DNA of 64,000 nucleotides from Dyadobacter crusticola DSM 16708 (GCF_000701505.1 NZ_KL370787.1:393248-457247), one strand, 5' to 3'; positions 9,914-20,053 are shown, counted from the first letter of the stretch. The notes: generated by a model from the letters alone, not told the origin. A program made the numbers and translations.

Positions 9914-11191
9914 ATGAACAACCGACCTCGTTTGCTGGCGCTGCTCGTCGCAGGTTTGTCTTTTGGAACTGCCTGGGCTGTTCGCGGGCAATTCGGTCAT
10001 GAACAAGGTGCAGCCTGGGCAGCGGGTATCGGCGGGTTGAGCATTGTTTTACTTTCAAAACGAAAAGACTGGTACGCCAAAGCATTGCAAGTCACGCTCG
10101 CTTCGGCAGTTGGCTGGGGCGTGGGCGGGATTATCAGCTACGGAATGGTAGTAGGTTACGGTCGCGGGCTGGATTTCGGCAATGTGTATTATGGTTTGCT
10201 CATGCTGTTTGTCATAGGAGGACTTTTCGGCGTAATCGGCGGCAGTCTCTTCGGTCTGACACTCGCCTCCACCCGCGCTAACCCCGTCAAATGGCCGCAA
10301 CTCATAGTCGAAATGGTCGCAGGCGCAATCCTGTTTTACTACTTTTTGATAGAAGAAATGGGCTGGCTCATGACACCGCCCCGCTCAGAAGCCTGGGCTG
10401 CGTGCTTCGGTATAGTGGTCGCGCTTTTCTGGTATATGCTGCGAAACAGGCAGTATTCTGCATTAAGGGTAGCAATCATGGCTGGGTTCGGAGCCGGGTT
10501 CGGGTTTGCCTTTGGGAATTTTTTACAGGTAATGGGAAACGCGGCCGAAATCGGATTTAACTTCTGGAATGTGATGGAGTATTCGATCGGCTTCTTTGGC
10601 GGAATCGGAATGGCCTACGGGACTTTCACTTCCAAATGGGAAACCGGAAACAGTGATTCAGATCGCAATGCGGCAATCGCACCGCTTCTGTTGTTAGTAC
10701 TTTTTATTCCGCTGATTGTCTGGGATCAATCATTTGAAACCGAGCGGCTCACGCAAACAACTGTTGCCATTGACCCGGTAGCTGACGCAGCATTCATTGT
10801 TCAAACGATACAGTGGACTGCATTACTGCTTGTTCCGGCCTTTGCTACCTACTGGATTTACTTGTATTTCAACAAACCCGGATTATCGAAACTTGGCGAA
10901 ACAAGCTTGTACCAGCTCTACCTCTCCTATTTCGCACTGTTCATCGTTTTCAGCATGCTGATTACCGGTGCATTCATGAGCCTTCACAGGATCGAACAAT
11001 ATCTATACCCCGTGAATTTAGCCGCAGTTGCGTGGCTGATCAAAAAACCCCGTCCGATGTTCTCTGACCGGGGACTGAATGTCAGGCGCTGGACTGTGCA
11101 TCTTCTCTTCTTCCTGGCATTCCTGGCTATTCTGACTGCACTTGCAATCAGTTCTCATGAAGCACTTCACGGAGCACAAAGCCGCTTCTGA
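9914..11191 (+). CDS. Multi-pass membrane protein of unknown function
   Basis: A 425-residue integral membrane protein with roughly ten glycine-rich hydrophobic segments spread over its length. The ATG at 9914 is preferred to the upstream in-frame start at 9827: it places a positively charged Asn-Asn-Arg-Pro-Arg head directly before the first membrane helix, and the residues before it look like untranslated leader. I recognise no transporter or enzyme motif. The C-terminus has a short His-rich hydrophilic tail. It lies 4 bases from the convergent phosphoesterase gene. Its context suggests nothing specific, so it remains a conserved-looking hypothetical membrane protein. Confidence 0.7.
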   Translation: MNNRPRLLALLVAGLSFGTAWAVRGQFGHEQGAAWAAGIGGLSIVLLSKRKDWYAKALQVTLASAVGWGVGGIISYGMVVGYGRGLDFGNVYYGLLMLFVIGGLFGVIGGSLFGLTLASTRANPVKWPQLIVEMVAGAILFYYFLIEEMGWLMTPPRSEAWAACFGIVVALFWYMLRNRQYSALRVAIMAGFGAGFGFAFGNFLQVMGNAAEIGFNFWNVMEYSIGFFGGIGMAYGTFTSKWETGNSDSDRNAAIAPLLLLVLFIPLIVWDQSFETERLTQTTVAIDPVADAAFIVQTIQWTALLLVPAFATYWIYLYFNKPGLSKLGETSLYQLYLSYFALFIVFSMLITGAFMSLHRIEQYLYPVNLAAVAWLIKKPRPMFSDRGLNVRRWTVHLLFFLAFLAILTALAISSHEALHGAQSRF

Positions 11192-11195
11192 GCGA

Positions 11196-12977
11196 CTATT
11201 TACGGATTATCAACTCATCTTTCAGCGTCCCGGCGGGATCAAGGCACTGGTAATGCAGCTCCCCACCTTTTATCGAAATATGCTGATATAGAGGTCCATC
11301 CTTGTAGCGCACAGCCGCATAACTTTCATCAGGCCACTGCTCCTGTTTACCCGGAATGCTGATAGACATCGTGTAAATCGTTCCTTCCGCCGGACTGGCG
11401 ACCGGCTTTCCTGCATTCATCGGCTTAGTCCGGAGGTAGTAATGCATGTGTCCATTCATGACCATATCCACGTGGTATTTATCAAATAGCGTACACCATT
11501 CACGCATAATCTCCTCATAAGGTTCTTCCAAGTTGTAGGGCGGGAAATGGAACATGACGAACTTCCATTTTGCAGTGCTTTTTTTCAGCTGCGCTTCCAC
11601 CCAAGCGCTCTGGCCGGGAACAGACAATGTTGCATCCAGCATCAGGAACAATGCATTTTGGTATTCAAATGAATAGGTCATTTCAGAAGGCTGTCCTGCC
11701 GGCCCGTTTTCAGGCAGACTAAACATTTCCTTGTACATCCATGCACCAAGTCCGTCCTGGCTGTCGTGATTTCCAGGTACCGGCATCAGCGGCTTTGTGG
11801 TAAAAGTACCCTTGGAGTAATTCCAGAGGTGGTCCCATTCGTCACGATGCAGGCCCGTGCTGACCAGATCTCCCGCAATCGAGAAAAATGCAGTTTTCGG
11901 GTGCCTCTGCAAAGCTTTCTGCGCCATCGCGCCCCAAATGGGCGAATAGTGCGTGTCGCCAAACCAAACAAATGAGAAACCCTCGCTTTTTGCTCCTGCA
12001 GTTTCGAATGAAGCTTGTTCTACCCAGCTTTTTTCGTCCGTTCTTAATGCATACTGGTAGGTACTGCCCGGTTTCAAGTCTTTTAGTTTTGCAGTAAACC
12101 GGTTAACAAACCGATCATTTTGCAGCAGACGATCTTCCATTTTGAATACTGCTGCATCAGCAAAGAGCGTGTCACTGCTGCCGGGAAGCCAATATTTCAC
12201 CCTTCCGTGTTTAGTTTTTGCGCTTGCCCGCCACTGGATATCCAGGGTAGTTCCGGGATCACCGCTCCATGTGAGCAGCACCTGGTCGGGCTGCTCAGAC
12301 GAAGGCGTTTTTGTACTTCGGAATGCATTTACCAAATGCGCCTCCCGCGCTCTGCCGCGCACGGTTGTAAATAGTACCTGGCCAGTGAGCTCAGTCGGCA
12401 CTTCGGTCAACGTCAACCCGTCCCAATCGTGATACGTAAATGCACCTGCTTTCATCGTGCTCAACGCATATTGCGAAGGTTTCACGTCGGCAACTTCCAG
12501 CTTATCTGACTTATTCTGTGGTCCAACGCTCACAAAGTAAACAGGCCGGTGCTCATCAAAACCATTGATTCCCAGGCCGACTTCTCCCTTGTCAAAGTCT
12601 TTTTGCCAGACTTCGTAGGTATACTCTTCATTCTTAACCAGCAGGTCAGTTTTCTTAAAACCACTTTCCGGCAGCCAGAACGGAACAACTTTCTGATTTA
12701 CATGCCGCATGATGGATACGGTGACCGGCACATTGACCTGGAACGTCCAGAAGGTCCGGGCAAGGATCTCCTTATCAGCTTTATCTAAAAAATTGAGTAT
12801 GTACTTTTCTGAGATCGTATCGAGTTGCGCAGGTGTGAGTGTTTTATAAAGCCGGGTTACTGCATTGTCAACAACCTCCTTCACCGACCCCTCCCGCACC
12901 GCCTGTTCTGTTTTGCAGGAAGCAGCGAGAACGCAAAAAGTGAGCATTAGCGCTGCTCCAACTAGTTTTGTTTTCAT
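11196..12977 (-). CDS. Lipoprotein metallophosphoesterase, purple acid phosphatase-like
   Basis: A 593-residue exported phosphoesterase. The N-terminus ends in a lipobox (A-A-S-C, Cys near residue 21), so it is probably membrane-anchored. A fibronectin-like region around residues 230-325 precedes the catalytic domain, as in purple acid phosphatases. The metal-binding motifs are in order: G-D-T-H, G-D-L, G-N-H-D, an F-H-F-P-P histidine, and G-H-M-H. Such enzymes hydrolyse phosphomonoesters or diesters. It lies downstream of SusD on the same strand, but a strong hairpin at 12992-13024 separates them, so full co-transcription is doubtful. It may process a phosphorylated substrate handled by the SusCD pair; this is inference. 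Confidence 0.88.
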   Translation of the reverse strand: MKTKLVGAALMLTFCVLAASCKTEQAVREGSVKEVVDNAVTRLYKTLTPAQLDTISEKYILNFLDKADKEILARTFWTFQVNVPVTVSIMRHVNQKVVPFWLPESGFKKTDLLVKNEEYTYEVWQKDFDKGEVGLGINGFDEHRPVYFVSVGPQNKSDKLEVADVKPSQYALSTMKAGAFTYHDWDGLTLTEVPTELTGQVLFTTVRGRAREAHLVNAFRSTKTPSSEQPDQVLLTWSGDPGTTLDIQWRASAKTKHGRVKYWLPGSSDTLFADAAVFKMEDRLLQNDRFVNRFTAKLKDLKPGSTYQYALRTDEKSWVEQASFETAGAKSEGFSFVWFGDTHYSPIWGAMAQKALQRHPKTAFFSIAGDLVSTGLHRDEWDHLWNYSKGTFTTKPLMPVPGNHDSQDGLGAWMYKEMFSLPENGPAGQPSEMTYSFEYQNALFLMLDATLSVPGQSAWVEAQLKKSTAKWKFVMFHFPPYNLEEPYEEIMREWCTLFDKYHVDMVMNGHMHYYLRTKPMNAGKPVASPAEGTIYTMSISIPGKQEQWPDESYAAVRYKDGPLYQHISIKGGELHYQCLDPAGTLKDELIIRK

Positions 12978-12991
12978 TTTTTACCAAAATA

Positions 12992-13024
12992 AAACCGGAG
13001 CTGTCGACGCGACGGCCCCGGTTT
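12992..13024 (-). terminator. Hairpin terminator after susD-like gene
   Basis: A GC-rich hairpin with arms AAACCGG and CCGGTTT, extended by inner GC and GTCG/CGAC pairs around an ACG loop. On the minus strand it is followed by TTTTATTTTG. It lies between the SusD stop and the phosphoesterase start, so it should terminate, or at least attenuate, the SusCD transcript. Confidence 0.65.
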
Positions 13025-13052
13025 AAGTCTATTTACGTTCAACAATTTTCAA

Positions 13053-14765
13053 TTACCAGGGTTTTCCGGTTCCTTGTACCAGCCACGGTTTGGACCACTG
13101 GCTGTTCTTTTTACGAGCACCAGAGAAAGTTGTTTCTTCCAGCTTTTCGATAGCACTTTTTACGCTCGCGCCATTGTTGTTCAATTCGTTGTTACTATAA
13201 ATGAAACGCAATGGAAGTGCGCGGGCCGAAGGTTGCTCACCTGTAACGAGCGCCGGTAAGCCGGTTCTTCTGAAATCAAACCAGGCTTCGGTTGCCATTG
13301 TCCAGCTGGCCACCCACTTCTGCTCGATGATCTGAGCTAAAGTCCCTTTGTAGGCTACGTTTTTGATAAAGGCGTCATACTGGTTTTCAACGCCCCAGGT
13401 TTGCAGCGACTGCTTGATTGCATTATTGTAATGCATTTCTGCTCCCCCGGCTGCCCAGCCTTTCTGCGCTGCTTCGGCCAGGATAAATGAAGTTTCGGAA
13501 GCAGAGGCCAGTCTCGCTTTGAGTATTCCTCCTTTTTGGCCCTGGTAAGTATAGCTCAGTTGCGACGCATGCTGATTTTGTACCTGCTGTCCGGTCGTCG
13601 GGTTTTCATTGAAGTAAGTCGGATCTTTCATACTTGTAGGAACGCCAACATACTCAGCGGTGTTAAGCGGCCCATTGAAGAAATCGGGACGCGTTGGTTT
13701 GTAGGTATTTGGGTTAAAATGGCGGGTATACTTGTTTCCGGCTGCGATACCTGCTTTCAATTCCTGCTCGGTAAGCGATTTTACGCCAGTTTGGATCACA
13801 CCGTTTTTACGAATAAACTCATCCATTCCGGTCGCAAGTGTCGGATCTGCAACCCATCTGACGTGAACCGGAAGAAACCACACTTTCAAACGCGGATCAC
13901 TGTTAGTCAGCAGGTTGTTCATCAATGTAGCTGCCGGTCTTCTTCTCCGCCAGTTAGACTCACTTACATCGTAAGCAACTGCATTGGGCCAGGAATTGCC
14001 TTTGTCCGTCCCGATAAATTCCATCACCACATCATCGCCAGCCTCTTTGATATAAATCCCCGAAGCATAAACTGACTCTACTCCGGCCTTTGCTAAATCA
14101 GGAAGCTTGGACGAAACCCGCATATAATAACGCAGCAACAATGTATTCGCAAACTTCTGCCACTTTTGGGTATTACCATTGAAATACACGTCATAACCCG
14201 GGGCATAGGTACCCGCGTCGCCGGTTGCGAACATGGCAGAAGCTGTTTTCAAATCTTCAATAATACCTTTATAAATCACCTCCTGGCTATCAAATGCAGG
14301 AAGCATTTCGCCCTCGTCACCTTTAAGTGCATTCGTGTAAGGCGCGTCGCCCCAGAGATCGGCGATAGTCCCAAAAATAAAGGACTTCATAGTAAGGGCC
14401 ACCGCCTGATGGAACTTTGAGTTTGTCTCAACTGCCCTTTTGTAAAGCAGGTTATTGTTGCGGAGAAAGCCGTACCACGCAGTCCACTCAGAATCTTCTT
14501 CCGACCAGTCGTAGTCGTTAAAACTATTCTTCCAGGCATCTTCCTGCGTGTGCTGAACTACACCGGCGATGCGGCCGTATCCCAACCCAAGGTACTGGTT
14601 GGCAACGCCCGTCATGACGGTCGGCATGAGCAGGTTCGGATTGGCGCTGTTGGGATCTATCCCATTGGGATTTTCATTGATTTCTGTAAGTGACTCGTTA
14701 CAGGAAGTCACCGCCAGCAGCATGATCATGAATGCTATTTGAGGTATATATTTAAAAATCTTCAT
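13053..14765 (-). CDS. SusD/RagB family nutrient-binding outer membrane lipoprotein
   Basis: A 570-residue lipoprotein with a signal peptide and a V-T-S-C lipobox near residue 22. The N-terminal segment N-E-N-P-N-G and the long TPR-like helical body fit the SusD-like family. These surface lipoproteins cap the SusC TonB-dependent transporter and bind the glycan or peptide ligand. The gene starts 35 bases after the SusC stop on the same strand, which is the standard paired order. No adjacent glycoside hydrolase indicates the ligand; the next gene is a phosphoesterase. Ligand unknown. Confidence 0.93.
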   Translation of the reverse strand: MKIFKYIPQIAFMIMLLAVTSCNESLTEINENPNGIDPNSANPNLLMPTVMTGVANQYLGLGYGRIAGVVQHTQEDAWKNSFNDYDWSEEDSEWTAWYGFLRNNNLLYKRAVETNSKFHQAVALTMKSFIFGTIADLWGDAPYTNALKGDEGEMLPAFDSQEVIYKGIIEDLKTASAMFATGDAGTYAPGYDVYFNGNTQKWQKFANTLLLRYYMRVSSKLPDLAKAGVESVYASGIYIKEAGDDVVMEFIGTDKGNSWPNAVAYDVSESNWRRRRPAATLMNNLLTNSDPRLKVWFLPVHVRWVADPTLATGMDEFIRKNGVIQTGVKSLTEQELKAGIAAGNKYTRHFNPNTYKPTRPDFFNGPLNTAEYVGVPTSMKDPTYFNENPTTGQQVQNQHASQLSYTYQGQKGGILKARLASASETSFILAEAAQKGWAAGGAEMHYNNAIKQSLQTWGVENQYDAFIKNVAYKGTLAQIIEQKWVASWTMATEAWFDFRRTGLPALVTGEQPSARALPLRFIYSNNELNNNGASVKSAIEKLEETTFSGARKKNSQWSKPWLVQGTGKPW

Positions 14766-14800
14766 CGCTTTATGATTAAGTATGAATAAGCGTTTGAACG

Positions 14801-17800
14801 TTAAAAGTCGAAATTAAGCTTGAAACCGAATGGAATGGTCCATGGCATTACATTCTGCCGCTCAATTCCCTGGCGGAATCCGCCCCTGTTAGGATCAGCC
14901 CAGAATGCTCTTTCGGGATCAATACCGATGTTCGCGGCTGTCCACAACATGATGTTTCTTGTATAAACAGAAAAGTTCGCGTTGCGGATTGTACCGAATA
15001 GTACAGGAATTTTGTAATTCAATGTTACTTCTCTCAATTTCACAAAAGAAGCATCGAATGTGATCTGTTGGTTGTAATCCCATGGGTAGGCATTGGTGAT
15101 CGGCATTGTTTTCGTGCCTGGGCCGCCTAGCCACTCGTGGTAGTTACCATCTTTGTCTTTCCATACTCCCGGGATGAATACCCCGTCACCATCTTCCCCG
15201 AAACCGCCGGTAGCTGCTGTGTGCCCCCCTACGCGAGGGAAGTTACCGTTCTGCGGGATAATGTATTTCTCGGGGTCGGATTTCAGCAGGGCTACCAGCT
15301 CATCAGGACTGTACAGGCCTCCCGGGATCAGGTTGTCGATCTGGCGTTGTGATTTCCAGTCTGATTCTCCATAACGATAAGTAAATGACATAAACTCTCC
15401 TCCCTGGCGCCAGTCAAAGCTCAGGCCGAGTGAAAATCTTTTATAAGAAAGCGTCGCTTGCGCTCCGAGCAGGAAATCGGGGTTATAATTTCCAACCTTC
15501 ACGTTGGTCTCGCGCCCGCCGGCTCTCTGCCAGTCCATATCACCCTTCTCACCATTATAATCAATAATCGGCCAGCGGTAGTAGGGCGACTTCGGATCTG
15601 TTACTGTTACATGCCCGCGGCTGTAAATGTTACCGATCTGCTCACCTACGTAAGTATAGGCACCTGCGCCGTTTTCACTCCATTGCTCGAAGTAAGGGAA
15701 GTTAGGAGCAAGTTCTTTAACAGTCACGCGGTTGCGGCTGAAATTCGCATTCAGATCCAGGCTCCAACCATTCAGGTTATTGATAGGCGTACCGCCCAAT
15801 CCGATTTCCCAGCCGCGGCTCACCAGCTTTCCTGCATTGATATTCTTGCTGGCGTAACCCGTAGAAGGGGCCATTGGTACGCTGAAAATCTGGTTTGTAT
15901 TGGCGCGGTCGTAGTAGGTAAGGTCAAAACGAAGGCGGTTGTCGAACAGATTAAAATCAATACCTCCCTCGGTAGATGTTGCTATCTCCGGCAACAATGT
16001 CGGGTTCAACAAAACATCGCCCAGATTAGCGGTTACCAGATCTCCCCAGTTTCCTGTGCCGAGATTTGGATAGAGCTGATAAGGATCGGTATCATTACCC
16101 ACTTGCGCCCAGCCTCCGCGGAGTTTCAAAAGAGACACATAAGAAGGCATATTAAATGTTGTGCTCGCCAGCCAGCTCAAAGAAGCAGAAGGATAGAAGT
16201 ATGAGCGGTTGCTCTCAGGCAATGTACTTGACCAGTCGTTGCGGGCAGTCAAATCCAGGTAAAGCTGGTTTTTGAACCCGATAGAACTCAGTGCGTACAA
16301 ACTGTAAATCGCCTTCTTGTAGCTTCCGTTTCCTACAATCCGGTTTCCCACAGGAATATTGGAGATGTTGTATAATCCGGGGACAGACAGATCACGGCCG
16401 CCCAGGTTGGAACTGTTACCATGCTGCTTCATCATGTTACCACCACCCGAAATACTGATGTCGAACCCGGCAGTTTTAATTGATTTGGTGATCAAGAAAT
16501 CAGCATTACCTTCGTTGCGACCTATGTTTTCGAGGTAGTAACCACCCTTCGCCATGCTTTTGTAGCTCCAAGGAATTTTCGTCTCACGGTCTTCGTCATA
16601 CATATCATGTGAATAGCGAACGAATGCAGTCAGGCCAGGCGCAATGGTCCAATCCAGCTTTAAGTTTCCGTATAAACGGTCACGTGTATACGCATTCGTC
16701 AGATACTTCGCAAGAAAGTAAGGATTGTCTGTCTCGCCTTTTGCCACAGTGAGCTGCTCGATCTGCTCCAATCCCGGCTTCCAGACACCTTTCAGGTCAT
16801 CGATATTGTAACTTGGGGAGTAATATACTGCCTGCAGCGGGTTTCCGTCACGTTCAGATGTCTGTGGGCGGCTGTTGGAGTTGGATCTTACAAAATTGAC
16901 ATTGGTGCTCAATTTCAGATTCTTGTGCATATCAAACGTTCCTGCCACTGACAATGAATTTCGGTAAAGGTCCGAATTCGGGATCAGTCCGCGATTGCTC
17001 ATGTTGTTGTAAGAAACCCGGTAAGTAGATTTGTCCGTAGAACCTGAAACAGTGAGGTTATTGGTCGAAGTGATACCTGTTTGCAGGAAGTTCTTCATGT
17101 TGTCCTTGTATGATCTCAGCTCAGTCGGGATCGGCTGCCCGTTTGCATCCAGCGGACTATTCCATTGCACTTCCTTAATGCCTTGATCCAGCGGCAAGCC
17201 GCCCCAGTAAGCGGAAGATTCGTCAAGCTGGAAAGGCCTTTCCCCGTTTGCGTACTTATAATGCAGGTCGAGATAGCGGTATGGTTTTTCGAAAACATTG
17301 GAAGTTGAAAAAGAAACACCCAACCCTTTGCCTTTTTTACCCGATTTGGTGGTGATCAGGATTACCCCGTTACCTGCACGCGAACCGTAAAGTGCTGCTG
17401 CACTTGGTCCTTTCAATACCGACATACTTTCGATATCGTCAGGGTTAATATCAGAAATCGCATTACCATAATCGACTTTGTTACCGCTTCCTTTTTCACT
17501 TACGTTGGCAAGGCTGTTGGCAAGGGGAACACCGTCGACCACAAACAGCGGCTGGTTGTTTTTCAGTGAAGCCGCACCCCTGATAACAATGCTGATAGAA
17601 GACCCGATGCCGCTTGTTTGGTTGATAGAGACACCAGAAACACGGCCAGACAGTGAAGTAAGTACGTTTTCGTTGGCTACATTGGCGATATCCTTAGCTG
17701 CTACTTTGCCTACATTATAGCCCAGCGAGCGTACATCTCTTTTAAGACCAAGAGCTGTCGTTACAACCGCTTCCTGCAATGTAGCTACGTTTTCTTCCAG

Positions 17801-18139
17801 GACCACGTCCACTACACTTTTTCCCTGTACCTCCATTTCGATGGTATTGAAGCCGATATAGGAGAATACGAGTACCGCATTGCTTCCGTCTGCATCAATG
17901 GTGTAAGCACCGGCGGCGTCAGTGGTAGTACCGATTTGTGTGCCTTTGATCAGCACATTCACACCTGGCAGCGGAGCCCCGTCGACTGCGGATGTAACTC
18001 TTCCCCTGATCCGGGCAAATGCATTGTCATTTTCAATTTTCACGATCCCGGTTGCAAACGCGGAGATGTCCGTTCCGGAGAAGAAGAGCAGAGCGAGCAT
18101 ACATCGTGCCGCTATTTTCAAAGTCGCTTTCGGTTTCAT
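14801..18139 (-). CDS. SusC/RagA family TonB-linked outer membrane transporter
   Basis: A 1112-residue outer-membrane transporter. A signal peptide is followed by a carboxypeptidase-regulatory-like beta-sandwich (about residues 42-125), a linker with the family-typical T-T-A-L-G-L-K-R segment, a plug domain with V-V-D-G-V-P, and a 22-strand-type barrel ending in Phe. It imports ligand in TonB/ExbBD-dependent fashion with its SusD partner. The ATG at 18139 is preferred over upstream in-frame codons because it starts directly at the Lys-rich signal peptide; the upstream codons extend toward the end of the small ORF at 18190. No ECF sigma gene is adjacent. Confidence 0.94.
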   Translation of the reverse strand: MKPKATLKIAARCMLALLFFSGTDISAFATGIVKIENDNAFARIRGRVTSAVDGAPLPGVNVLIKGTQIGTTTDAAGAYTIDADGSNAVLVFSYIGFNTIEMEVQGKSVVDVVLEENVATLQEAVVTTALGLKRDVRSLGYNVGKVAAKDIANVANENVLTSLSGRVSGVSINQTSGIGSSISIVIRGAASLKNNQPLFVVDGVPLANSLANVSEKGSGNKVDYGNAISDINPDDIESMSVLKGPSAAALYGSRAGNGVILITTKSGKKGKGLGVSFSTSNVFEKPYRYLDLHYKYANGERPFQLDESSAYWGGLPLDQGIKEVQWNSPLDANGQPIPTELRSYKDNMKNFLQTGITSTNNLTVSGSTDKSTYRVSYNNMSNRGLIPNSDLYRNSLSVAGTFDMHKNLKLSTNVNFVRSNSNSRPQTSERDGNPLQAVYYSPSYNIDDLKGVWKPGLEQIEQLTVAKGETDNPYFLAKYLTNAYTRDRLYGNLKLDWTIAPGLTAFVRYSHDMYDEDRETKIPWSYKSMAKGGYYLENIGRNEGNADFLITKSIKTAGFDISISGGGNMMKQHGNSSNLGGRDLSVPGLYNISNIPVGNRIVGNGSYKKAIYSLYALSSIGFKNQLYLDLTARNDWSSTLPESNRSYFYPSASLSWLASTTFNMPSYVSLLKLRGGWAQVGNDTDPYQLYPNLGTGNWGDLVTANLGDVLLNPTLLPEIATSTEGGIDFNLFDNRLRFDLTYYDRANTNQIFSVPMAPSTGYASKNINAGKLVSRGWEIGLGGTPINNLNGWSLDLNANFSRNRVTVKELAPNFPYFEQWSENGAGAYTYVGEQIGNIYSRGHVTVTDPKSPYYRWPIIDYNGEKGDMDWQRAGGRETNVKVGNYNPDFLLGAQATLSYKRFSLGLSFDWRQGGEFMSFTYRYGESDWKSQRQIDNLIPGGLYSPDELVALLKSDPEKYIIPQNGNFPRVGGHTAATGGFGEDGDGVFIPGVWKDKDGNYHEWLGGPGTKTMPITNAYPWDYNQQITFDASFVKLREVTLNYKIPVLFGTIRNANFSVYTRNIMLWTAANIGIDPERAFWADPNRGGFRQGIERQNVMPWTIPFGFKLNFDF

Positions 18140-18189
18140 AATATTAAGTTGGTAGTGGTTAAAAACATAGGTTGCGTTTTGTTTAAAAA

Positions 18190-18369
18190 TCATTTTTTCT
18201 GCTTTTGCCCCTCTTTCAGGAGCTGGTTAAAATAGGCTTCCAAAACATCTGAGTACTCCTGTTGCTGCTCTTCGCTGGTAATGCCGGCAAGCAGTTCAGA
18301 AAGCTCTTCCCCTGAAAGCTTGTTGCTGATGAGCTTCTCTATCAATATTTCCGCCCGGGAAAGTGACAT
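18190..18369 (-). CDS. Small FecR-N-terminus-like protein upstream of SusC
   Basis: A 59-residue ORF starting MSLSRAEILIEKLISNK and ending in a Lys-rich tail. It is almost wholly helical and acidic, with the pattern L-I-x-x-K-L-S-G-E-E-L-S-E-L-L that resembles the cytoplasmic N-terminal anti-sigma segment of Bacteroidota FecR-type anti-sigma factors. It lacks the membrane helix and periplasmic FecR domain. The stop lies 50 bases before the SusC start on the same strand, so it is probably the first gene of the SusCD operon. It may be a stand-alone anti-sigma-like regulator or a remnant of a lost sigma/FecR pair. The resemblance is judged by eye only. Confidence 0.55.
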   Translation of the reverse strand: MSLSRAEILIEKLISNKLSGEELSELLAGITSEEQQQEYSDVLEAYFNQLLKEGQKQKK

Positions 18370-18539
18370 GGTTCTGGCTTGTTATGTATGTCAAGGATAC
18401 TGGCAAGGCGCGGGAAAGGACTACTGATTATGCGATCTATTTTTCGGGAGTGTAAAAGTTAGGCTACGGCCTATTTTCAATCATTTTTCACCATATTCAA
18501 GGAAAGTATCGTTTCTTTACAGAAACCCGGTTGTGAAGG

Positions 18540-19958
18540 ATGAATTCTGTCAAAAGCTGCATCTCCCTTATTTTATTTTTACTCACTTACACACAAGCAA
18601 CTTACGCACAAGAGGTTGCAACTGATAGTGTCGGCACAATCGTGATTGGTGAAGTGAGCGTGGAAGGGAATCATAAAACACGCGCCGGCATTATCCTGCG
18701 CGAAATGGCGGTGAAGTCCGGTGACGTGATCCCCGCGGCGCTCCTGAGAGAGAAGCTGGAAATTGACAGGCGCAAGGTGATCAATACCAACCTTTTTATT
18801 ACCGTCGAGCTGCTTCCCAAACCTAATCCCGATTCGCTGCATACGGATATCGTGATCGTTGTGAAAGAGCGATGGTACCTCATTGCGCTGCCCGTATTTC
18901 AGCTTGCCGACCGTAATTTCAATGAATGGTGGTATGAACGCAAGCGCGATCTTTCGAGAACAACGTACGGGGCCTATTTCAGTTATGGCAATGTAACCGG
19001 GCGCGCCGATAAGCTCCGTTTTCTGGCAGAATTCGGCTTTATCCCCAAGTTTGAAATTGCTTATACCCTGCCCTACCTGGACAAGGCCCAAAAGACCGGG
19101 ATCACGATAGGTACTTCGTTTTCCATTAATAAAACCACCGCATTCAGGACCTGGAACGACAAGCTGCAATACCTCGCCAGCGAGGATGTGAACCGAAGGC
19201 GCTTCTATACTTACGTGAGCCTCACCCGCCGTAACAAGTACTATGCATTCCATTCGGTAGATCTCAGATGGAGCCAGTCCCGGATCTCCGATACTATCGC
19301 AATTCTGAACCCGAACTACATGCTCGACGGGCGGAAACAGCAGCAATATGTGCAGCTTACCTATACTTTCAGCTACGATAAGCGCGACAATGTACAATAC
19401 GCATTGCAGGGCCAGAGCTATTCCGCACAGGTTTCAAAACTGGGTATCCTGCCCGGCGATGATGTGAACACGCTGTACTTCTACGGCTCATACCGGAAAT
19501 ATTTACCGCTGGGCAAGAATTTCTACTTCAACACCGGCATCAAAGGAAGGGTATCTTTCCCCAAGAAACAACCTTATATGCAAACTATCGGGCTCGGCTA
19601 CCGGAACGATCTCGTGCGTGGATATGAGCTGTACGTGGTAGACGGACAGGATTATGCCCTTGTTAAAAACGAGCTGAAGTACCGGCTGTTCTCATTTCAA
19701 AAACAGCTCTCTTTCATTCCGATCAGGCAGTTCAACACCATTCCGCTTGCGGCTTATCTCAACACTTTTGCCGACGCGGGTTATGTCAAAAACAACTATC
19801 CCGAGTTCAGTAACACGAAACTTGGCAACTCTATGCTCTACGGTGCCGGAGCGGGGCTCGACCTGGTAACTTTTTATAATATTGTAGCCAGATTCAATGT
19901 AACACTCAATGCAGAAGGCGAACGCCGGTTCTTTTTCAATGTTTCAAGAGAATTTTAG
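18540..19958 (+). CDS. POTRA and D15-type outer membrane barrel protein
   Basis: A 472-residue outer-membrane protein of the Omp85/D15 type. A signal peptide (to about residue 23) is followed by one POTRA-like domain (about 33-112), with the typical V-E-G-N-H-K-T-R opening. A beta-barrel then runs to a C-terminal Phe. BamA has five POTRA domains and TamA three, so a single-POTRA protein is neither. Short members of this kind may move proteins or lipids across the outer membrane; the exact role is unknown. It stands alone upstream of a lipoprotein-cyclophilin-reductase cluster in the same direction. Confidence 0.85.
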   Translation: MNSVKSCISLILFLLTYTQATYAQEVATDSVGTIVIGEVSVEGNHKTRAGIILREMAVKSGDVIPAALLREKLEIDRRKVINTNLFITVELLPKPNPDSLHTDIVIVVKERWYLIALPVFQLADRNFNEWWYERKRDLSRTTYGAYFSYGNVTGRADKLRFLAEFGFIPKFEIAYTLPYLDKAQKTGITIGTSFSINKTTAFRTWNDKLQYLASEDVNRRRFYTYVSLTRRNKYYAFHSVDLRWSQSRISDTIAILNPNYMLDGRKQQQYVQLTYTFSYDKRDNVQYALQGQSYSAQVSKLGILPGDDVNTLYFYGSYRKYLPLGKNFYFNTGIKGRVSFPKKQPYMQTIGLGYRNDLVRGYELYVVDGQDYALVKNELKYRLFSFQKQLSFIPIRQFNTIPLAAYLNTFADAGYVKNNYPEFSNTKLGNSMLYGAGAGLDLVTFYNIVARFNVTLNAEGERRFFFNVSREF

Positions 19959-20053
19959 CGCGTTTTCAGAATTTGTATTTATCATTAAATTGCATTGGCA
20001 GACCAATCACCTGGTGAAGGCACGACTATTTTACCTCACTTTAACCCAACTGG

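Noticed and set aside
15458..16204. A 248-codon frame opposite the SusC gene
   Set aside because: Shadow of the SusC barrel coding sequence, no independent start context or motif.
18370..18400. CAAGGATA (minus TATCCTTG) as a -7 box for the FecR-like ORF
   Set aside because: One mismatch and only about 10 bases from the ATG, so the leader would be almost absent.
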